DNA from: Mesorhizobium sp. M1C.F.Ca.ET.210.01.1.1
GTDB taxonomy: Bacteria > Pseudomonadota > Alphaproteobacteria > Rhizobiales > Rhizobiaceae
Reading direction: 5' to 3'
NCBI RefSeq assembly: GCF_004791585.1
Contig: NZ_SRUU01000008.1
Location: forward strand, 124,001-188,000
Length of the DNA stretch: 64,000 nucleotides
The notes below the pieces were generated by a model. That model was not told where the DNA came from and ran no database searches. It saw nothing but the letters and a program-made list of their open reading frames with translations. The position numbers were made by a program, and so were the translations under genes. Positions within the stretch are counted from its first letter, which is position 1, and each line of letters opens with the position of its first letter. Shown here piece by piece: positions 1 to 8,926 of this stretch.

Positions 1-504
1 TATGCCGAAGCCGCCAAAGCAGCGGGGCATGAGGTTCGTCGCATCGAAGTCGGAAAGCTCGAGTTTCCACTCATGCGCACACAAGCGGATTTCGAGACCG
101 GAGCACTACCGCCATCCCTTGTACAGCCGCGGGACGACATGCGCTGGGCCGAACACTGGGTTTTTCTGTTTCCACTTTGGCATGGAACCATGCCGGCGCT
201 TTTCAAAGGTTTCCTCGAACATATCTTCAGGCCTGGCTTTGCCATGGAATACAGAAAGGAAGGTTTTCCGAAACGACTGCTTGCCGGTCATTCGGCCCGC
301 ATCGTCGTCACCATGGGGATGCCGGTCCTGCTCTATCGTTGGTATTTTGGCGCCTACGGGCTGCGCGCCTTCGAGCGAAGCATGTTGAGCTTCGCGGGAA
401 TCAAACCTATTCGCGAAAGTCTATATGGTCTCACCTTGGCCGACGAAAAGAAGCGAGCCCGCTGGATCGAAGATATGCGCAAGCACGGCCAACAGGGCGA
501 CTGA
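1..504 (+). CDS. NAD(P)H:quinone reductase-like flavodoxin-fold protein, 5' end cut off
   Basis: The reading frame is open from the first base, so the start lies outside the window. The visible 167 residues contain a flavodoxin-fold pattern of the MdaB/NQO type: an N-terminal strand-helix unit (AAGHEVRRIEV), then the W-A-E-H segment followed by VFLFPLWHGTMPALFKGFLE, which matches the flavin-binding loop and helix of the NAD(P)H dehydrogenase (quinone)/KefF-like family, and GFAMEY further on. Such enzymes do two-electron quinone reduction in the cytosol. The first in-frame ATG is at 73, but homology clearly continues upstream. It runs toward the minus-strand export operon. Family assignment is fairly safe; the substrate is not known. 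Confidence 0.75.
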   Translation, partial: YAEAAKAAGHEVRRIEVGKLEFPLMRTQADFETGALPPSLVQPRDDMRWAEHWVFLFPLWHGTMPALFKGFLEHIFRPGFAMEYRKEGFPKRLLAGHSARIVVTMGMPVLLYRWYFGAYGLRAFERSMLSFAGIKPIRESLYGLTLADEKKRARWIEDMRKHGQQGD

Positions 505-629
505 CAACATCAAGGTCCAAGCCAATCCCAGTCGCCTTGGGCGGTATGCTCCAACGGCGAAGGCCTGCTGGTTGCATGAAGGCTCCTGAACCGTCACCCA
601 GCAAGCGGTCGGTCCTGGGGTCATGGTCT

Positions 630-1301
630 TCACTCTATCCTGCCGTCCACGATATGGATCCGGCGATCCATGCGCCCGGCCATGTCGAGGTCATGCGTTA
701 CCGCAACGACCGTCTTGCCGCGTTCGCGCACCAAATTCTCGAGGATCGCGAATACCTGTTCGGAACTCTTCGAATCGAGGCTTCCGGTAGGCTCATCAGC
801 AAGGATCAGGGGCGGATCATTGGCCAGTGAACGGGCCACGGCCACACGCTGGCGCTGACCGCCCGAGAGCTGGTCCGGCCGTTTATCGAGATGCTCGGCC
901 AGCCCCAACGACGCAAGCAATTCGCCGGCCCGCTCATACATTGCGGGGCGCGCAAGCCTTCCGAGCTTGCGCATCGGTATCTCGACATTCTCGCGCGCCG
1001 TGAACTCCGGCAGAAGAAAGTGGAACTGGAACACGAAGCCGAGCATCGACAGCCGCGTCGCTGCGCGCTCCCGCTCGTCCATCGGATCGGTATCACGGCC
1101 GCCGATACTGAGCTTTCCGCCAGTCGGACGGTCGAGCAATCCAAGCAGATAGAGCAATGACGATTTGCCCGAGCCCGACGGCCCGGTGATGGCAACGAAT
1201 TCCCTCTCCTCGATCGAAAGCGTGACGTCCTTGACCAGGGTGACAGGAATGGTCTCCGGCAGCACGCGCGTCAGTTTCTCGGTCTTGATCAGCACGCTCA
1301 T
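630..1301 (-). CDS. ABC transporter ATP-binding protein (MacB/LolD type)
   Basis: This is a 223-residue ATPase subunit. It shows Walker A GPSGSGKS (40-47), Q-loop FVFQFHFLLP (about 89-98), signature LSGGQ (145-149), Walker B LILADE (165-170) and the H-loop His203. The size and the PTGSLDS segment after Walker B fit the MacB/LolD/FtsE subgroup, which works with FtsX-like permeases in mechanotransmission or export rather than nutrient import. It is the last gene of an adaptor-permease-ATPase operon and overlaps the permease stop by 4 bases, so translation is probably coupled. Substrate is unknown; macrolide, peptide or lipoprotein export are all possible. Confidence 0.9.
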   Translation of the reverse strand: MSVLIKTEKLTRVLPETIPVTLVKDVTLSIEEREFVAITGPSGSGKSSLLYLLGLLDRPTGGKLSIGGRDTDPMDERERAATRLSMLGFVFQFHFLLPEFTARENVEIPMRKLGRLARPAMYERAGELLASLGLAEHLDKRPDQLSGGQRQRVAVARSLANDPPLILADEPTGSLDSKSSEQVFAILENLVRERGKTVVAVTHDLDMAGRMDRRIHIVDGRIE

Positions 1302-2539
1302 GTCGCGCCCCTGATGATATCGACCGGGTTCTGCCGCGCCGCCCGGCGCGCCGGCAGATACCCGGCCACTGCGGCCGAGCCGATCGCGAAGGCGGACGCG
1401 ATGACATAGTGCAGCACGCTCCAGGCAATCGGCAGATGCGTCATCTCCTGCCCGGTCGCGGCGATCTCGAACCGCACCAAGGAAAGGCCGTAGACCATGG
1501 AAAAGCCGAGCAGCCAGCCGAGCACGGAGCCGGCGCTCCCGATCGCCACGCCTTCGAGCAGGAACATCCGGCGCATGTCGGCCTCCAGGAAGCCGAGCGA
1601 TTTCATGATGGCGATGTCGCGCGCCTTTTCATGCGTGATTGTGGAAATGATGTTGTAGATGCCGAAGCCGGCGACGAGCATGATCGCTCCGACGACGGTG
1701 TACATGATGATGTTGCGGATGATGAGCGCCTGGAGGATGGACTCGTTCGCTTCCTGCCAGGCCACCGACTTGTAGCCCAGTTCGGCTTCGGTTCTATGTG
1801 CGACCGCGGGAGCACGGTTCGGATCGTTCAGCTTGATGCGGATCTCGTTGATGGCGTTCGGTCGCTGCGAAAGGATCTGCGCGTTCTTCAACAGCACATA
1901 TGCCTCGCCTTCGTCGCGGGCGGTGGTTCCTGTATGGAAGAGGCCGACGATCTTGAAGCTACGCGTCAGACCTTCCGAGGAGACCACGGTTATCGTGTCG
2001 CCAAACCCCGTGCCGAGTCGCTTTGCCATCGTGTCGCCGACGAGCACGTTGTTGCCGCCCGCCGCAAGGGCGTTGAAGCTGCCTTGAACGAAATCCTCCA
2101 CGATCGGCGACACGCCGGGTTCGTGTCCAGGGTCGATGCCGATGATAGCCGCGCCCACCTCGCGGCTGGAATAGCGGATCACGCCCTGCGTCTTGAGGCT
2201 CACCGCGAACCGCCCAGGAATCCAACTCGCCAGCCACGCTGTCGCGGCCGTCGGATTGATGATGCCGCGGCGGTCGTCGCGCGGCCTAAGCCCCGAAATG
2301 GCGACCGCGCCAAAAGCGTCTTCGGCCGGCTGGCGGCGGGCGGTGCGTTGGTCATCGGTGATGTCGACATGCGGCATTGTGTCGACGAGTTGCCGTACGA
2401 AATCATCCTGGCCGCCTTGCATCAGCGCCGCCATGGCGATTGAGAATCCGACGCCCACGGCGACGCCCAACACGGCAACGAGCGTTTGCCTGCCTCGGCC
2501 GGCGATGTGTGTGATGGCGATGTCGAGAATAAGCCGCAT
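1298..2539 (-). CDS. ABC transporter permease, FtsX/MacB family
   Basis: A 413-residue inner-membrane permease with MacB topology: one membrane segment near residues 18-42 (LVAVLGVAVGVGFSIAMAAL), a large periplasmic domain, then three C-terminal segments, beginning with IIMYTVVGAIMLVAGFGIYN. After these comes the ARRAARQNPVDIIRG tail typical of FtsX-domain proteins. The segment HEKARDIAIMKSLGF before the second core helix is also characteristic. The gene lies 6 bases after the adaptor gene and overlaps the ATPase start by 4 bases. Together with the adaptor and ATPase it should form a tripartite export pump or lipoprotein-type extruder. The cargo cannot be told from sequence. Confidence 0.88.
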   Translation of the reverse strand: MRLILDIAITHIAGRGRQTLVAVLGVAVGVGFSIAMAALMQGGQDDFVRQLVDTMPHVDITDDQRTARRQPAEDAFGAVAISGLRPRDDRRGIINPTAATAWLASWIPGRFAVSLKTQGVIRYSSREVGAAIIGIDPGHEPGVSPIVEDFVQGSFNALAAGGNNVLVGDTMAKRLGTGFGDTITVVSSEGLTRSFKIVGLFHTGTTARDEGEAYVLLKNAQILSQRPNAINEIRIKLNDPNRAPAVAHRTEAELGYKSVAWQEANESILQALIIRNIIMYTVVGAIMLVAGFGIYNIISTITHEKARDIAIMKSLGFLEADMRRMFLLEGVAIGSAGSVLGWLLGFSMVYGLSLVRFEIAATGQEMTHLPIAWSVLHYVIASAFAIGSAAVAGYLPARRAARQNPVDIIRGAT

Positions 2540-2545
2540 CGGACC

Positions 2546-3551
2546 TCACTTCTGCACTGCCGCGACCTTAACCCGCGCGCCGTCAGTAAGCCCGGTCGGG
2601 TAAGGCGAGATGACTTGTGCCCGCGCATCGATGCCCGACAGGACCTCGATGCCGTTGGTGCCGCGAATGCCGGTGCGGATTTCGCGCCGCCGCGTCACCT
2701 CGCCCTCGACCACGTAGACATTGTTGCCTTCGATTGCCGCCGACGGAACCAGCAGGACATTCTTCGAGACGCGGATGACGATGTTCACGTCCGTCGACAT
2801 GCCGATCCTGAGCGGCGTATCGTCCGGCAGCCGGAAATAGACGCGATAGGTCTTCGTCACCGGATCGCCCTTGGGTGTGATACGATCGACGACGGCTTCC
2901 AGATTCTGTCCGGGAAAGGCATCGGCCCTGAGGAGCGTGCGCTGGCCGACCTCGACCCGCGGGATATCCTCTTCGTTGACCTCTGCGACCACGAGCAGCG
3001 GCTTCGGCTCGCCGACCCAGAACAGCACCGTGCCGAGTTCGGCCACCTCTCCCACCTTGCCATCCTGCCTCAGCACGACGCCAGGGCTCGGCGCGCAAGA
3101 CATAGGTCTCCAGACGTGCCTTCTGCCCGGCTACGAGCGCCTCGATCTGGGACAACTCGCTCTGCGCACGATCGAGAGCCTGCTGGCTCGCCGCATTCTT
3201 CTCAGCAAGCACGGTTTGGCGTTGAAACTCCTGCTCCGCAAGGGCCCGCCTTGCTTCAAGCTCTCCCAGCACGGCGCGGACCTCGCTGTCGTCGAGCCGG
3301 GCGAGCACGTCGCCCCGCGCGACCCTTGCGCCTTCGCAATTGCATTGCTCCACGATCCTCTCGCGCACAACCGGGGCCACCTTGGCCCAGCTATTCGGCT
3401 CGACCGAGCCGCTGGCATAGACGATCTCAGCGGCGTCTCCGCGCCAGGGCGTCACGATTGAGACAGGCGTCGCCCGCATCAGATACCAGGCTGTACCGCC
3501 AATCACGGCCGCTACAACGACAATTCCCGCAATCGAGCCTCTCACCCGCAT
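2546..3551 (-). pseudogene. HlyD/RND-type periplasmic adaptor of the ABC exporter, frameshifted
   Basis: Two overlapping frames encode one adaptor. Frame A starts at 3551 with an N-terminal membrane anchor (IAGIVVVAAVIGGTAWYLM), the first half of the lipoyl domain and a coiled-coil hairpin (LEARRALAEQEFQRQTVL), and is sensible up to LETYVLRA. The homologous continuation PSPGVVLRQDGKVGEVAELG is found only in frame B, which runs to the stop at 2546 and carries the lipoyl second half and beta-barrel (DTPLRIGMSTDVNIVI). The switch lies at the GC dinucleotide run around 3088-3097, where two bases appear to be missing. The gene is followed after 6 bases by the permease. It may be a true frameshift mutation or a sequencing error; if true, the pump lacks its adaptor. 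Confidence 0.85.
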
Positions 3552-3824
3552 GGAGCGCTCCCTTGATGCCGGACGCCAAAATGAGCGCCGAAATGATGAA
3601 GGCCGCCAAGTCCATCAAGCATTGCACGATGACTGTGACGGACGCCAAGGGCAAACCTACTCGGCATCACACCAGAACAGAGGCGGGGCGGCTGTTCGCC
3701 TGTAGCCCTCATCTTCCGGGCAAGCGTCGGTCATTGTGCTGGAACCGGGCTCAAGGACAAAGCGCTCGATCTACCCATCTCGATCAAAGCCTTGTTCCCA
3801 GAAAATTTCGATTGGCTTGAAGGG

Positions 3825-4163
3825 TCAGTCCATCAAAAGCACCAGTGCGGGATGCAGCTTCTTCAGATTCGGCAATGATTTCGATTGCCAGGGGATGTCG
3901 GGCGTTCCCCGCACGACGAGTCGGACATCGGGATGCTTGCGCACCTCGATGGTGAATTTCGCCAGCAGGTTGATGCCGGAAGAGTTGAGAAAGTGAAGGT
4001 CCTTCAAATTGAGCGTAATGGAGGCGGGATTTGAGGCAAGAACACTGGTCGCCAAAGCCGTGATCGGCGCACCGGCCTCGGAACTGGCCAGCCGCATTGC
4101 ACCGTCGAAGAATATGTCGCTTCCCTCAGTCCACACGCGGTAGTCGTCGGTCTTGATTTCCAT
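3825..4163 (-). CDS. STAS-domain protein, anti-anti-sigma factor-like
   Basis: A 112-residue single-domain protein with a STAS fold pattern: strand [11 protein letters not shown] followed by the conserved phospho-acceptor loop NSSG (60-63) and helix [13 protein letters not shown]. In classical partner switching a serine in this loop is phosphorylated by a GHKL kinase and dephosphorylated by a PP2C phosphatase. Both partner types are encoded directly upstream (4182-4742 and 4745-7111). It resembles the cyanobacterial slr1659-type regulator group. Last gene of a five-gene minus-strand run, 18 bases after the GHKL gene. The downstream target is not visible; no sigma factor is encoded nearby. Confidence 0.8.
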   Translation of the reverse strand: MEIKTDDYRVWTEGSDIFFDGAMRLASSEAGAPITALATSVLASNPASITLNLKDLHFLNSSGINLLAKFTIEVRKHPDVRLVVRGTPDIPWQSKSLPNLKKLHPALVLLMD

Positions 4164-4181
4164 AATCTGGCTTCGTTTCTT

Positions 4182-4742
4182 CTAGTTGTTAGTTTGCGAG
4201 ATCGGTATGGAGGCATATGTCTCTAGGCTAATCCGATCGTTTTCGTCGGCGGAACTGAATATCCAGGCCAGCCGTGCGCCGTAGTCGCTCATCAACGTCA
4301 GCAATCCGAGCCCCGAGCGCCCCGCGTCGGGGTTCGCGGCATTCGCTTCAATTCGCTGTATCAACAGGTCCTTGGGGTCTCCAGCCGTGATGTCCGCTAG
4401 GAGGCTTTGGAACTCGGTCGCGTTTTCACCATCGACGTCATTCGACACCTTGAGCTTGAAGCACTCCGAATCCATCGACGCCTCGATCACGATCTCCCCC
4501 GGCGCGCGAAACTTGACGGCATTTTCGATGAGTTCGTTGGCCAGATATCCGATGCTGTGCCGCACTTCCATGTAGTCGTTGCGGGACGACTGAAAGCGCA
4601 ATGCGAAAAGATCGGCGATGAAGTCCGAGGTCGTGGCACAATGACGCCAACTCAAGTCGAGAGGTCCGTCGAACAGCCGCACGCGACTGACACTCTCCTT
4701 CATCCCGATTGCGATGTCAGGGGTACCGAACAACGCCGTCAT
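4182..4742 (-). CDS. GHKL-type ATPase, anti-sigma/SiaB-like serine kinase candidate
   Basis: A 186-residue protein with the hallmarks of a histidine-kinase-like ATPase used as serine kinase or anti-sigma factor: N-box NELIENAVKF (69-78) with the Mg-binding Asn74, and a glycine box GRSGLGLL (141-148). The N-terminal segment (about 25-60) precedes the ATPase region as in the slr1658/SiaB-like group. It starts 2 bases after the phosphatase stop and is followed by the STAS gene. Expected job: phosphorylate or sequester the STAS partner, opposed by the phosphatase. A paralogue at the head of the operon (8283-8816) has lost the key residues, which makes this the likely active copy. Confidence 0.72.
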   Translation of the reverse strand: MTALFGTPDIAIGMKESVSRVRLFDGPLDLSWRHCATTSDFIADLFALRFQSSRNDYMEVRHSIGYLANELIENAVKFRAPGEIVIEASMDSECFKLKVSNDVDGENATEFQSLLADITAGDPKDLLIQRIEANAANPDAGRSGLGLLTLMSDYGARLAWIFSSADENDRISLETYASIPISQTNN

Positions 4743-4744
4743 TT

Positions 4745-7111
4745 CTAAGTGCGCCTTATGATCACGAGGGTAATGTCGTCGTGGATCTTCTGGATTCCGA
4801 CATGGGCCATCAGATCCTCGATGATCCCGGTCTTGATTTCCTCGGCGCTGCTGCCATGGCGTTTTTGCACGCTCTTGCAGAGCCGATCGAACCCGAACAG
4901 TCTTCTGTCTTCGTCCTCCGCCTCGGTCACTCCGTCGGTGTGCAACACGATCACGTCGCCGGTGCTGAACACGATGTCACGCGTGTCGATAAACTGCGAG
5001 ATGTCATTCTCCAGGCCAACCGGCAGACCCAGATCGAGCGTATCGATACGTTCGATGTCCCCATCCGCGCGCACGACGAGAACGTCCTCATGCTGGCCGG
5101 ACAGCGTTACCCGCCCGTCCTCGAAGTCAAGAAAGGCCAGCGAGAGATGCTTGTCGGTGTTCGTCCGCTCGATGTTCTTGTAGATCGCGCTGTTCAGCCG
5201 AACCAGAAACTGGTGCGGATCCCCTTCGTTGGCCTCCTGCAAGGCGCGTGCAACGGATTGGACCATCAGCATCAGCACGCCGCTCTCGAGACCATGGCCG
5301 GTCACGTCGCCGATGCCGATCTTGACCCGTGACCCGTTCCGCAGGACGTCGTAGTAGTCTCCGCCGACCTCGTCGGCCGGCCGCATGTAGGCTGCGATCT
5401 CCAGCCCCGGTATAGATTCGAGCTCGAATGGTTTCGGCAGGACCATCATCTGGATCTGCCTGGCAACCGCGAGTTCGGCGCCGAGGCGGACGTTCTCGTC
5501 CCGCAGCTTCTCGTTGAGTGCGGAAATCTCCTGATTTGCGTCCCCAAGCTCCCTGGTCCGTTCGTCGACAAGTTGCTCGAGGTTTTCCGTGTGAAAGCTG
5601 ATCTCCTCAGCCATGCGGTTGAAGGCGATGCCTGCCGCTCCAACCTCGTCGCGTGTCGGAATGCTCACGCGCACTGAATAGTCTTTGGACTGGAGCCTCT
5701 GCGCGGCGCTGGCAAGCGCCCTGAGACCCGCGGTGATGCGCTTTGAAATTCCAAGCACGGCCGCAAAGACAATCATAAGCGAAACGATGATCGCGCCGAT
5801 CTGAAAGAGCAGGATGCGGTTGGTTGCGCGCGAAATGCTCCGCTGCGCGGCGAACAGGGACGCATAGATCTCCCGTTCGGGAACGACGATCCCGACCGAC
5901 ATCGTCTCGGACTTGATGGGCCCCGAACTCCAGAGATTGATCGGCTTCAACCGCTTGAGGACGACAATATAGGGTACGCGTTCGCCCTGGTTATCGAGCA
6001 TGATATGCTGGATGACGCCGTCATTGTTCTGGTCGAGCGGCAGCGATGCGATAGCAGGCTGCGCGCTTGCCCGCAGCGACCTCTCCAGGCCGGTGACGCC
6101 CTGCGTGCCCGCATCGCTCGACGACGTCAGGCCGATGATCGCCTGGCCCGACGGATTGATCGCCACCACGTTGCCGGTCGACATCGTAAGGAAGCCGAAC
6201 CCGGTTTCGGCGATCTTCACGCGTTCGACGACTTCCGCGAGTTGGTCGAGGGTGATGTCCGCCCCGGCTATGCCGGCGATACCGGCGCGATTGCGCGCCC
6301 ACAACGGTTGGAAGAAGCTGACGATCAGCTTTCCCGTGATTGCATCGGTGTAGGGCGCCGTCTGCGTAATATCGTCAGGGACCGGACGCGACGCCGGATC
6401 CCCGGCCCATTGCTGCCAAGAGCCATAGATTCCCGGAAAGAAGAACTCCCAGAACTCCGCCTTGTTGTGGCCTGGATAGAGCCGGTCGAAGGTCTGCGCT
6501 TGGTCCGTGTACGGCACCGTCCTGAAGATCGGCCGTTCCTTTGGGCCGATATAGTACATCTGCAGCTTGGACGACCCGCTGGCCATCAGGGTCGGCGCGA
6601 CGAGATCGATCACGGTGCTGTCGTCAATTTCCTGCTGGACGCCCGGCAGCGGTTTGTGGTCGGCGCCCAGCAGATAGCCCCAGACGCTGACCACGGAAGG
6701 CGTGCCCGGCAAGTTCTGCGCCCAATCACCTTGCGCGTCGTAGACGACCTTCACGGAGCCGGGCGCTTGATGTGCGAGCGTCGCTCCGACCTGTTGCTGC
6801 CTCGCCGGATCGTTGATCTGGCCCTGCAGCACGCCGGCCAGTGCCTTGACATCCCCGTGGACTCGATCGAGCAGCAGGTCGACGCTTGACGCCGTCGACT
6901 CGGCATAGGACCGAATGTATTCCTGGTTCGCGGTCGTCAGGCCCTCGCCGACTTCCGATGTGGCGTCGCGCGATAGCTTTTGAACGTTCCAAAGTGCCAG
7001 GCCACCGCTCAGCAGGAGGTCGAACAGAACAGCGCCGCCGACCACCAGTACGAACTTCGCTCGAAAAGAGCGCAGGCCGAAACGCGGTGTAGGCTCGCTG
7101 TCGGCTTTCAT
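4745..7111 (-). CDS. membrane-bound SpoIIE-type PP2C serine phosphatase with Cache-HAMP sensor
   Basis: 788 residues from the ATG at 7111, chosen because it overlaps the upstream stop as ATGA; the frame is open further upstream but that part is antisense-like noise. Order: membrane segment 20-41, large periplasmic double-Cache-like sensor domain, second membrane segment (ILLFQIGAIIVSLMIVF), HAMP linker, coiled coil (LVDERTRELGDANQEISALN), then a PP2C/SpoIIE domain from about 550. Metal-binding motifs are present: GGDYYD (583-588), GDVTGHG (601-607), LHTDG (723-727) and HDD (777-779). It probably senses a periplasmic ligand and dephosphorylates the STAS proteins of this cluster. Domain layout parallels SiaA of Pseudomonas. 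Confidence 0.88.
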   Translation of the reverse strand: MKADSEPTPRFGLRSFRAKFVLVVGGAVLFDLLLSGGLALWNVQKLSRDATSEVGEGLTTANQEYIRSYAESTASSVDLLLDRVHGDVKALAGVLQGQINDPARQQQVGATLAHQAPGSVKVVYDAQGDWAQNLPGTPSVVSVWGYLLGADHKPLPGVQQEIDDSTVIDLVAPTLMASGSSKLQMYYIGPKERPIFRTVPYTDQAQTFDRLYPGHNKAEFWEFFFPGIYGSWQQWAGDPASRPVPDDITQTAPYTDAITGKLIVSFFQPLWARNRAGIAGIAGADITLDQLAEVVERVKIAETGFGFLTMSTGNVVAINPSGQAIIGLTSSSDAGTQGVTGLERSLRASAQPAIASLPLDQNNDGVIQHIMLDNQGERVPYIVVLKRLKPINLWSSGPIKSETMSVGIVVPEREIYASLFAAQRSISRATNRILLFQIGAIIVSLMIVFAAVLGISKRITAGLRALASAAQRLQSKDYSVRVSIPTRDEVGAAGIAFNRMAEEISFHTENLEQLVDERTRELGDANQEISALNEKLRDENVRLGAELAVARQIQMMVLPKPFELESIPGLEIAAYMRPADEVGGDYYDVLRNGSRVKIGIGDVTGHGLESGVLMLMVQSVARALQEANEGDPHQFLVRLNSAIYKNIERTNTDKHLSLAFLDFEDGRVTLSGQHEDVLVVRADGDIERIDTLDLGLPVGLENDISQFIDTRDIVFSTGDVIVLHTDGVTEAEDEDRRLFGFDRLCKSVQKRHGSSAEEIKTGIIEDLMAHVGIQKIHDDITLVIIRRT

Positions 7112-8286
7112 TGCGGCCGTCGCCCCGATGCGACCCAGATCGGCCACCCCGCATAACCTTTGGGATGGAGCGCGGCGAAAATGTGGTCCTGGAAGCCCTG
7201 CCGGAACCGTGCGACGAACTCCGGTCCGTCGCCGCGTCTGGTCGCCATCTCGCCCGCATAGACATTCGCCCACGCTTCAATGATGTCGGCAAAGTCCTGC
7301 GGATCGCCGTCCAGGTTGGTGACCATGAAGGTCTCGACGCGGATGTCTTCGAATCCGGCCTCGATCAGGTATCGCCGGCTCTTGGGCCCAAGCTCGACAT
7401 CCATCTCGAAATGACCGAACAGCTTCGCCACCTCGTTGTAGGTCCATCCAATGCTTTCGGCGCGCGGCTCGCCGAGGCAATGCGAATTCTTCTCGTTGGT
7501 GATGTAAACCCGACCGCCTGGTTTGCATATGCGGTAAAGTTCCTTAAGGATGAGTTCCGGTCGATTGAAGATTTGCAGGGAATGCCGACAGGTGACCAGG
7601 TCAAACTGCGCTTCGTCGAGCAGCATTTCCGATGCATCGCCATAGGTATATTCGATGCCCCGGATATCGAATTCCCGCATCACTCGTCGAGCGTAGTTCA
7701 GGCTCGAAACCGAGTGGTCGAGGGCGACGATCCGCGATGGCTGGAACTCCTTCTGCACCAGCACGGCGAAATCACCGATCCCGCAACAGATGTCGGCCAT
7801 GACGATCTCGGGCTTCATGCCGTGCCGCGGCAGGATTGCGCGCTCGTGGCGCCATGTCATCTTCGTCTGTGTGCGCAGGATAGGGACGAACCCGCCTTCC
7901 TCGAGGAAGCCCTGCCCCGGATAGAAATGGCTGTCATACTCCTCGACAGCGATGTTCGGTTCGATTCCGCTCAATCGACCGAATTTTCGCGAGGTCCATC
8001 CAACGACGCTTGACGTGATGACGACAAATTTGAGCTCAGGTCGAGCGCGGCAAGCGTCGATAATGATCCTCGAAAAGGCATGAAATGCAGCGTTGTTCAT
8101 CTGCGTCAGGCGTCTGACATTGACGTACAGGACGCCGCGCACGCGGTCGATGGCATCACGAAGCAATGTCAGGCTCGGCCCAAGCTCGTCGATCGCCTGG
8201 GGCCGGACCACCCCGGATATGGAAAACTCCTGGTTGTTCGCGTCGTATTGCGCCTTGAAGCGCGGGAGGAGGTTGTAAGGGGTCAA
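7108..8286 (-). CDS. STAS domain fused to class I SAM-dependent methyltransferase
   Basis: 392 residues. Residues 1 to about 115 align by eye with the STAS protein at 3825-4163: LYVNVRRLTQMNNAAFHAF against [19 protein letters not shown], and FVVITSSVVGWTSRKFGRL against [19 protein letters not shown]. The phospho-acceptor loop is NNAA instead of NSSG, so it cannot be phosphorylated there. From about 160 follows a methyltransferase: motif I MADICCGIGDFA, acidic LDHS, a motif IV-like FDLVTCRHSLQ, and KPGGRVYI. Substrate unknown. Overlaps neighbours by 4 bases on both sides, so it is co-translated with the phosphatase. It looks like an output enzyme docked into a partner switch. Domain calls are solid; the role is inference. 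Confidence 0.82.
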   Translation of the reverse strand: MTPYNLLPRFKAQYDANNQEFSISGVVRPQAIDELGPSLTLLRDAIDRVRGVLYVNVRRLTQMNNAAFHAFSRIIIDACRARPELKFVVITSSVVGWTSRKFGRLSGIEPNIAVEEYDSHFYPGQGFLEEGGFVPILRTQTKMTWRHERAILPRHGMKPEIVMADICCGIGDFAVLVQKEFQPSRIVALDHSVSSLNYARRVMREFDIRGIEYTYGDASEMLLDEAQFDLVTCRHSLQIFNRPELILKELYRICKPGGRVYITNEKNSHCLGEPRAESIGWTYNEVAKLFGHFEMDVELGPKSRRYLIEAGFEDIRVETFMVTNLDGDPQDFADIIEAWANVYAGEMATRRGDGPEFVARFRQGFQDHIFAALHPKGYAGWPIWVASGRRPQ

Positions 8287-8816
8287 TGTTGCGGCCCCTC
8301 GAGCGGCAAATCCACGACAAGCTTGATCGCGTCGCCGTCGGTTTCCTCTACCCTGAGCGTCGCGTTGTAGTCGACAGCCAGTTCCAGGAGCACGATCTCC
8401 CGGCTGGGCGCGAGATCCCCGGACACGGAATTGAGGTATCGCTCCCTTGCCTCAAGTCCCGCGACTTGCGACACGGCCTCCTGGTAGAATTGGCGTTCCT
8501 CCGGCACGCACGGAAATGTCAGCTCGATCCTGTCCGTGGCGCCATGGCGAGACACCCTGCAAGCCAGTTCGCCCTCGGCATGGCGCGTACGAAACGCGAC
8601 TTCCAGCAATTCGTTGAAGGCGGAAGAAAAGAGGTTTGAATGCCTGACCGAGTCTGACCTGTTTTGACTGATCATGCGGGCCATGTAGGTCGAGACGTAA
8701 TCGCAGTGTCTCCAGGCGGAGACAAACGCCTTGATTTCCATGTCGATCTGGACCATCGGCTCAAAAGTCGGCTCGCCAGCCAAGTCATGATGAAGAGATC
8801 CCATCGGCATCCTCAC
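8283..8816 (-). CDS. degenerate GHKL ATPase-like protein, paralogue of the 4182-4742 gene
   Basis: 177 residues, first gene of the five-gene operon. It resembles the product of 4182-4742 in layout: the segment AFNELLEVAFR (67-77) lines up with ANELIENAVKF, and REIVLLELAVDYNATLRV with SGLGLLTLMSDYGARLAW. The Mg-binding Asn of the N-box is Val73 and the glycines of the G-box are absent, so ATP binding is doubtful. It overlaps the STAS-methyltransferase start by 4 bases. A plausible reading is a non-catalytic binding partner for the equally altered STAS domain of the fusion. Homology is weak and based on motif alignment by eye. Confidence 0.6.
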   Translation of the reverse strand: MRMPMGSLHHDLAGEPTFEPMVQIDMEIKAFVSAWRHCDYVSTYMARMISQNRSDSVRHSNLFSSAFNELLEVAFRTRHAEGELACRVSRHGATDRIELTFPCVPEERQFYQEAVSQVAGLEARERYLNSVSGDLAPSREIVLLELAVDYNATLRVEETDGDAIKLVVDLPLEGPQH

Positions 8817-8926
8817 TTATCCATCGGTGTTCGAACCAAGTGGCGCGCTATGACCGCCAAGGCGGAAAGTTCGACCGCCGGTGATATCTGCCTCGATCGC
8901 TTCCGCAGCTCCACTACAAAGGGGCG

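Noticed and set aside
421..633. 70-codon minus-strand frame between the first gene and the ABC ATPase
   Set aside because: It overlaps the coding end of the plus-strand reductase and has no family features; the one hydrophobic stretch is a shadow effect.
3566..3820. Possible 84-codon plus-strand gene in the gap before the STAS gene
   Set aside because: The first 30 residues look plausible but the rest is basic, low-complexity and unlike a folded protein; no ribosome site at good spacing.
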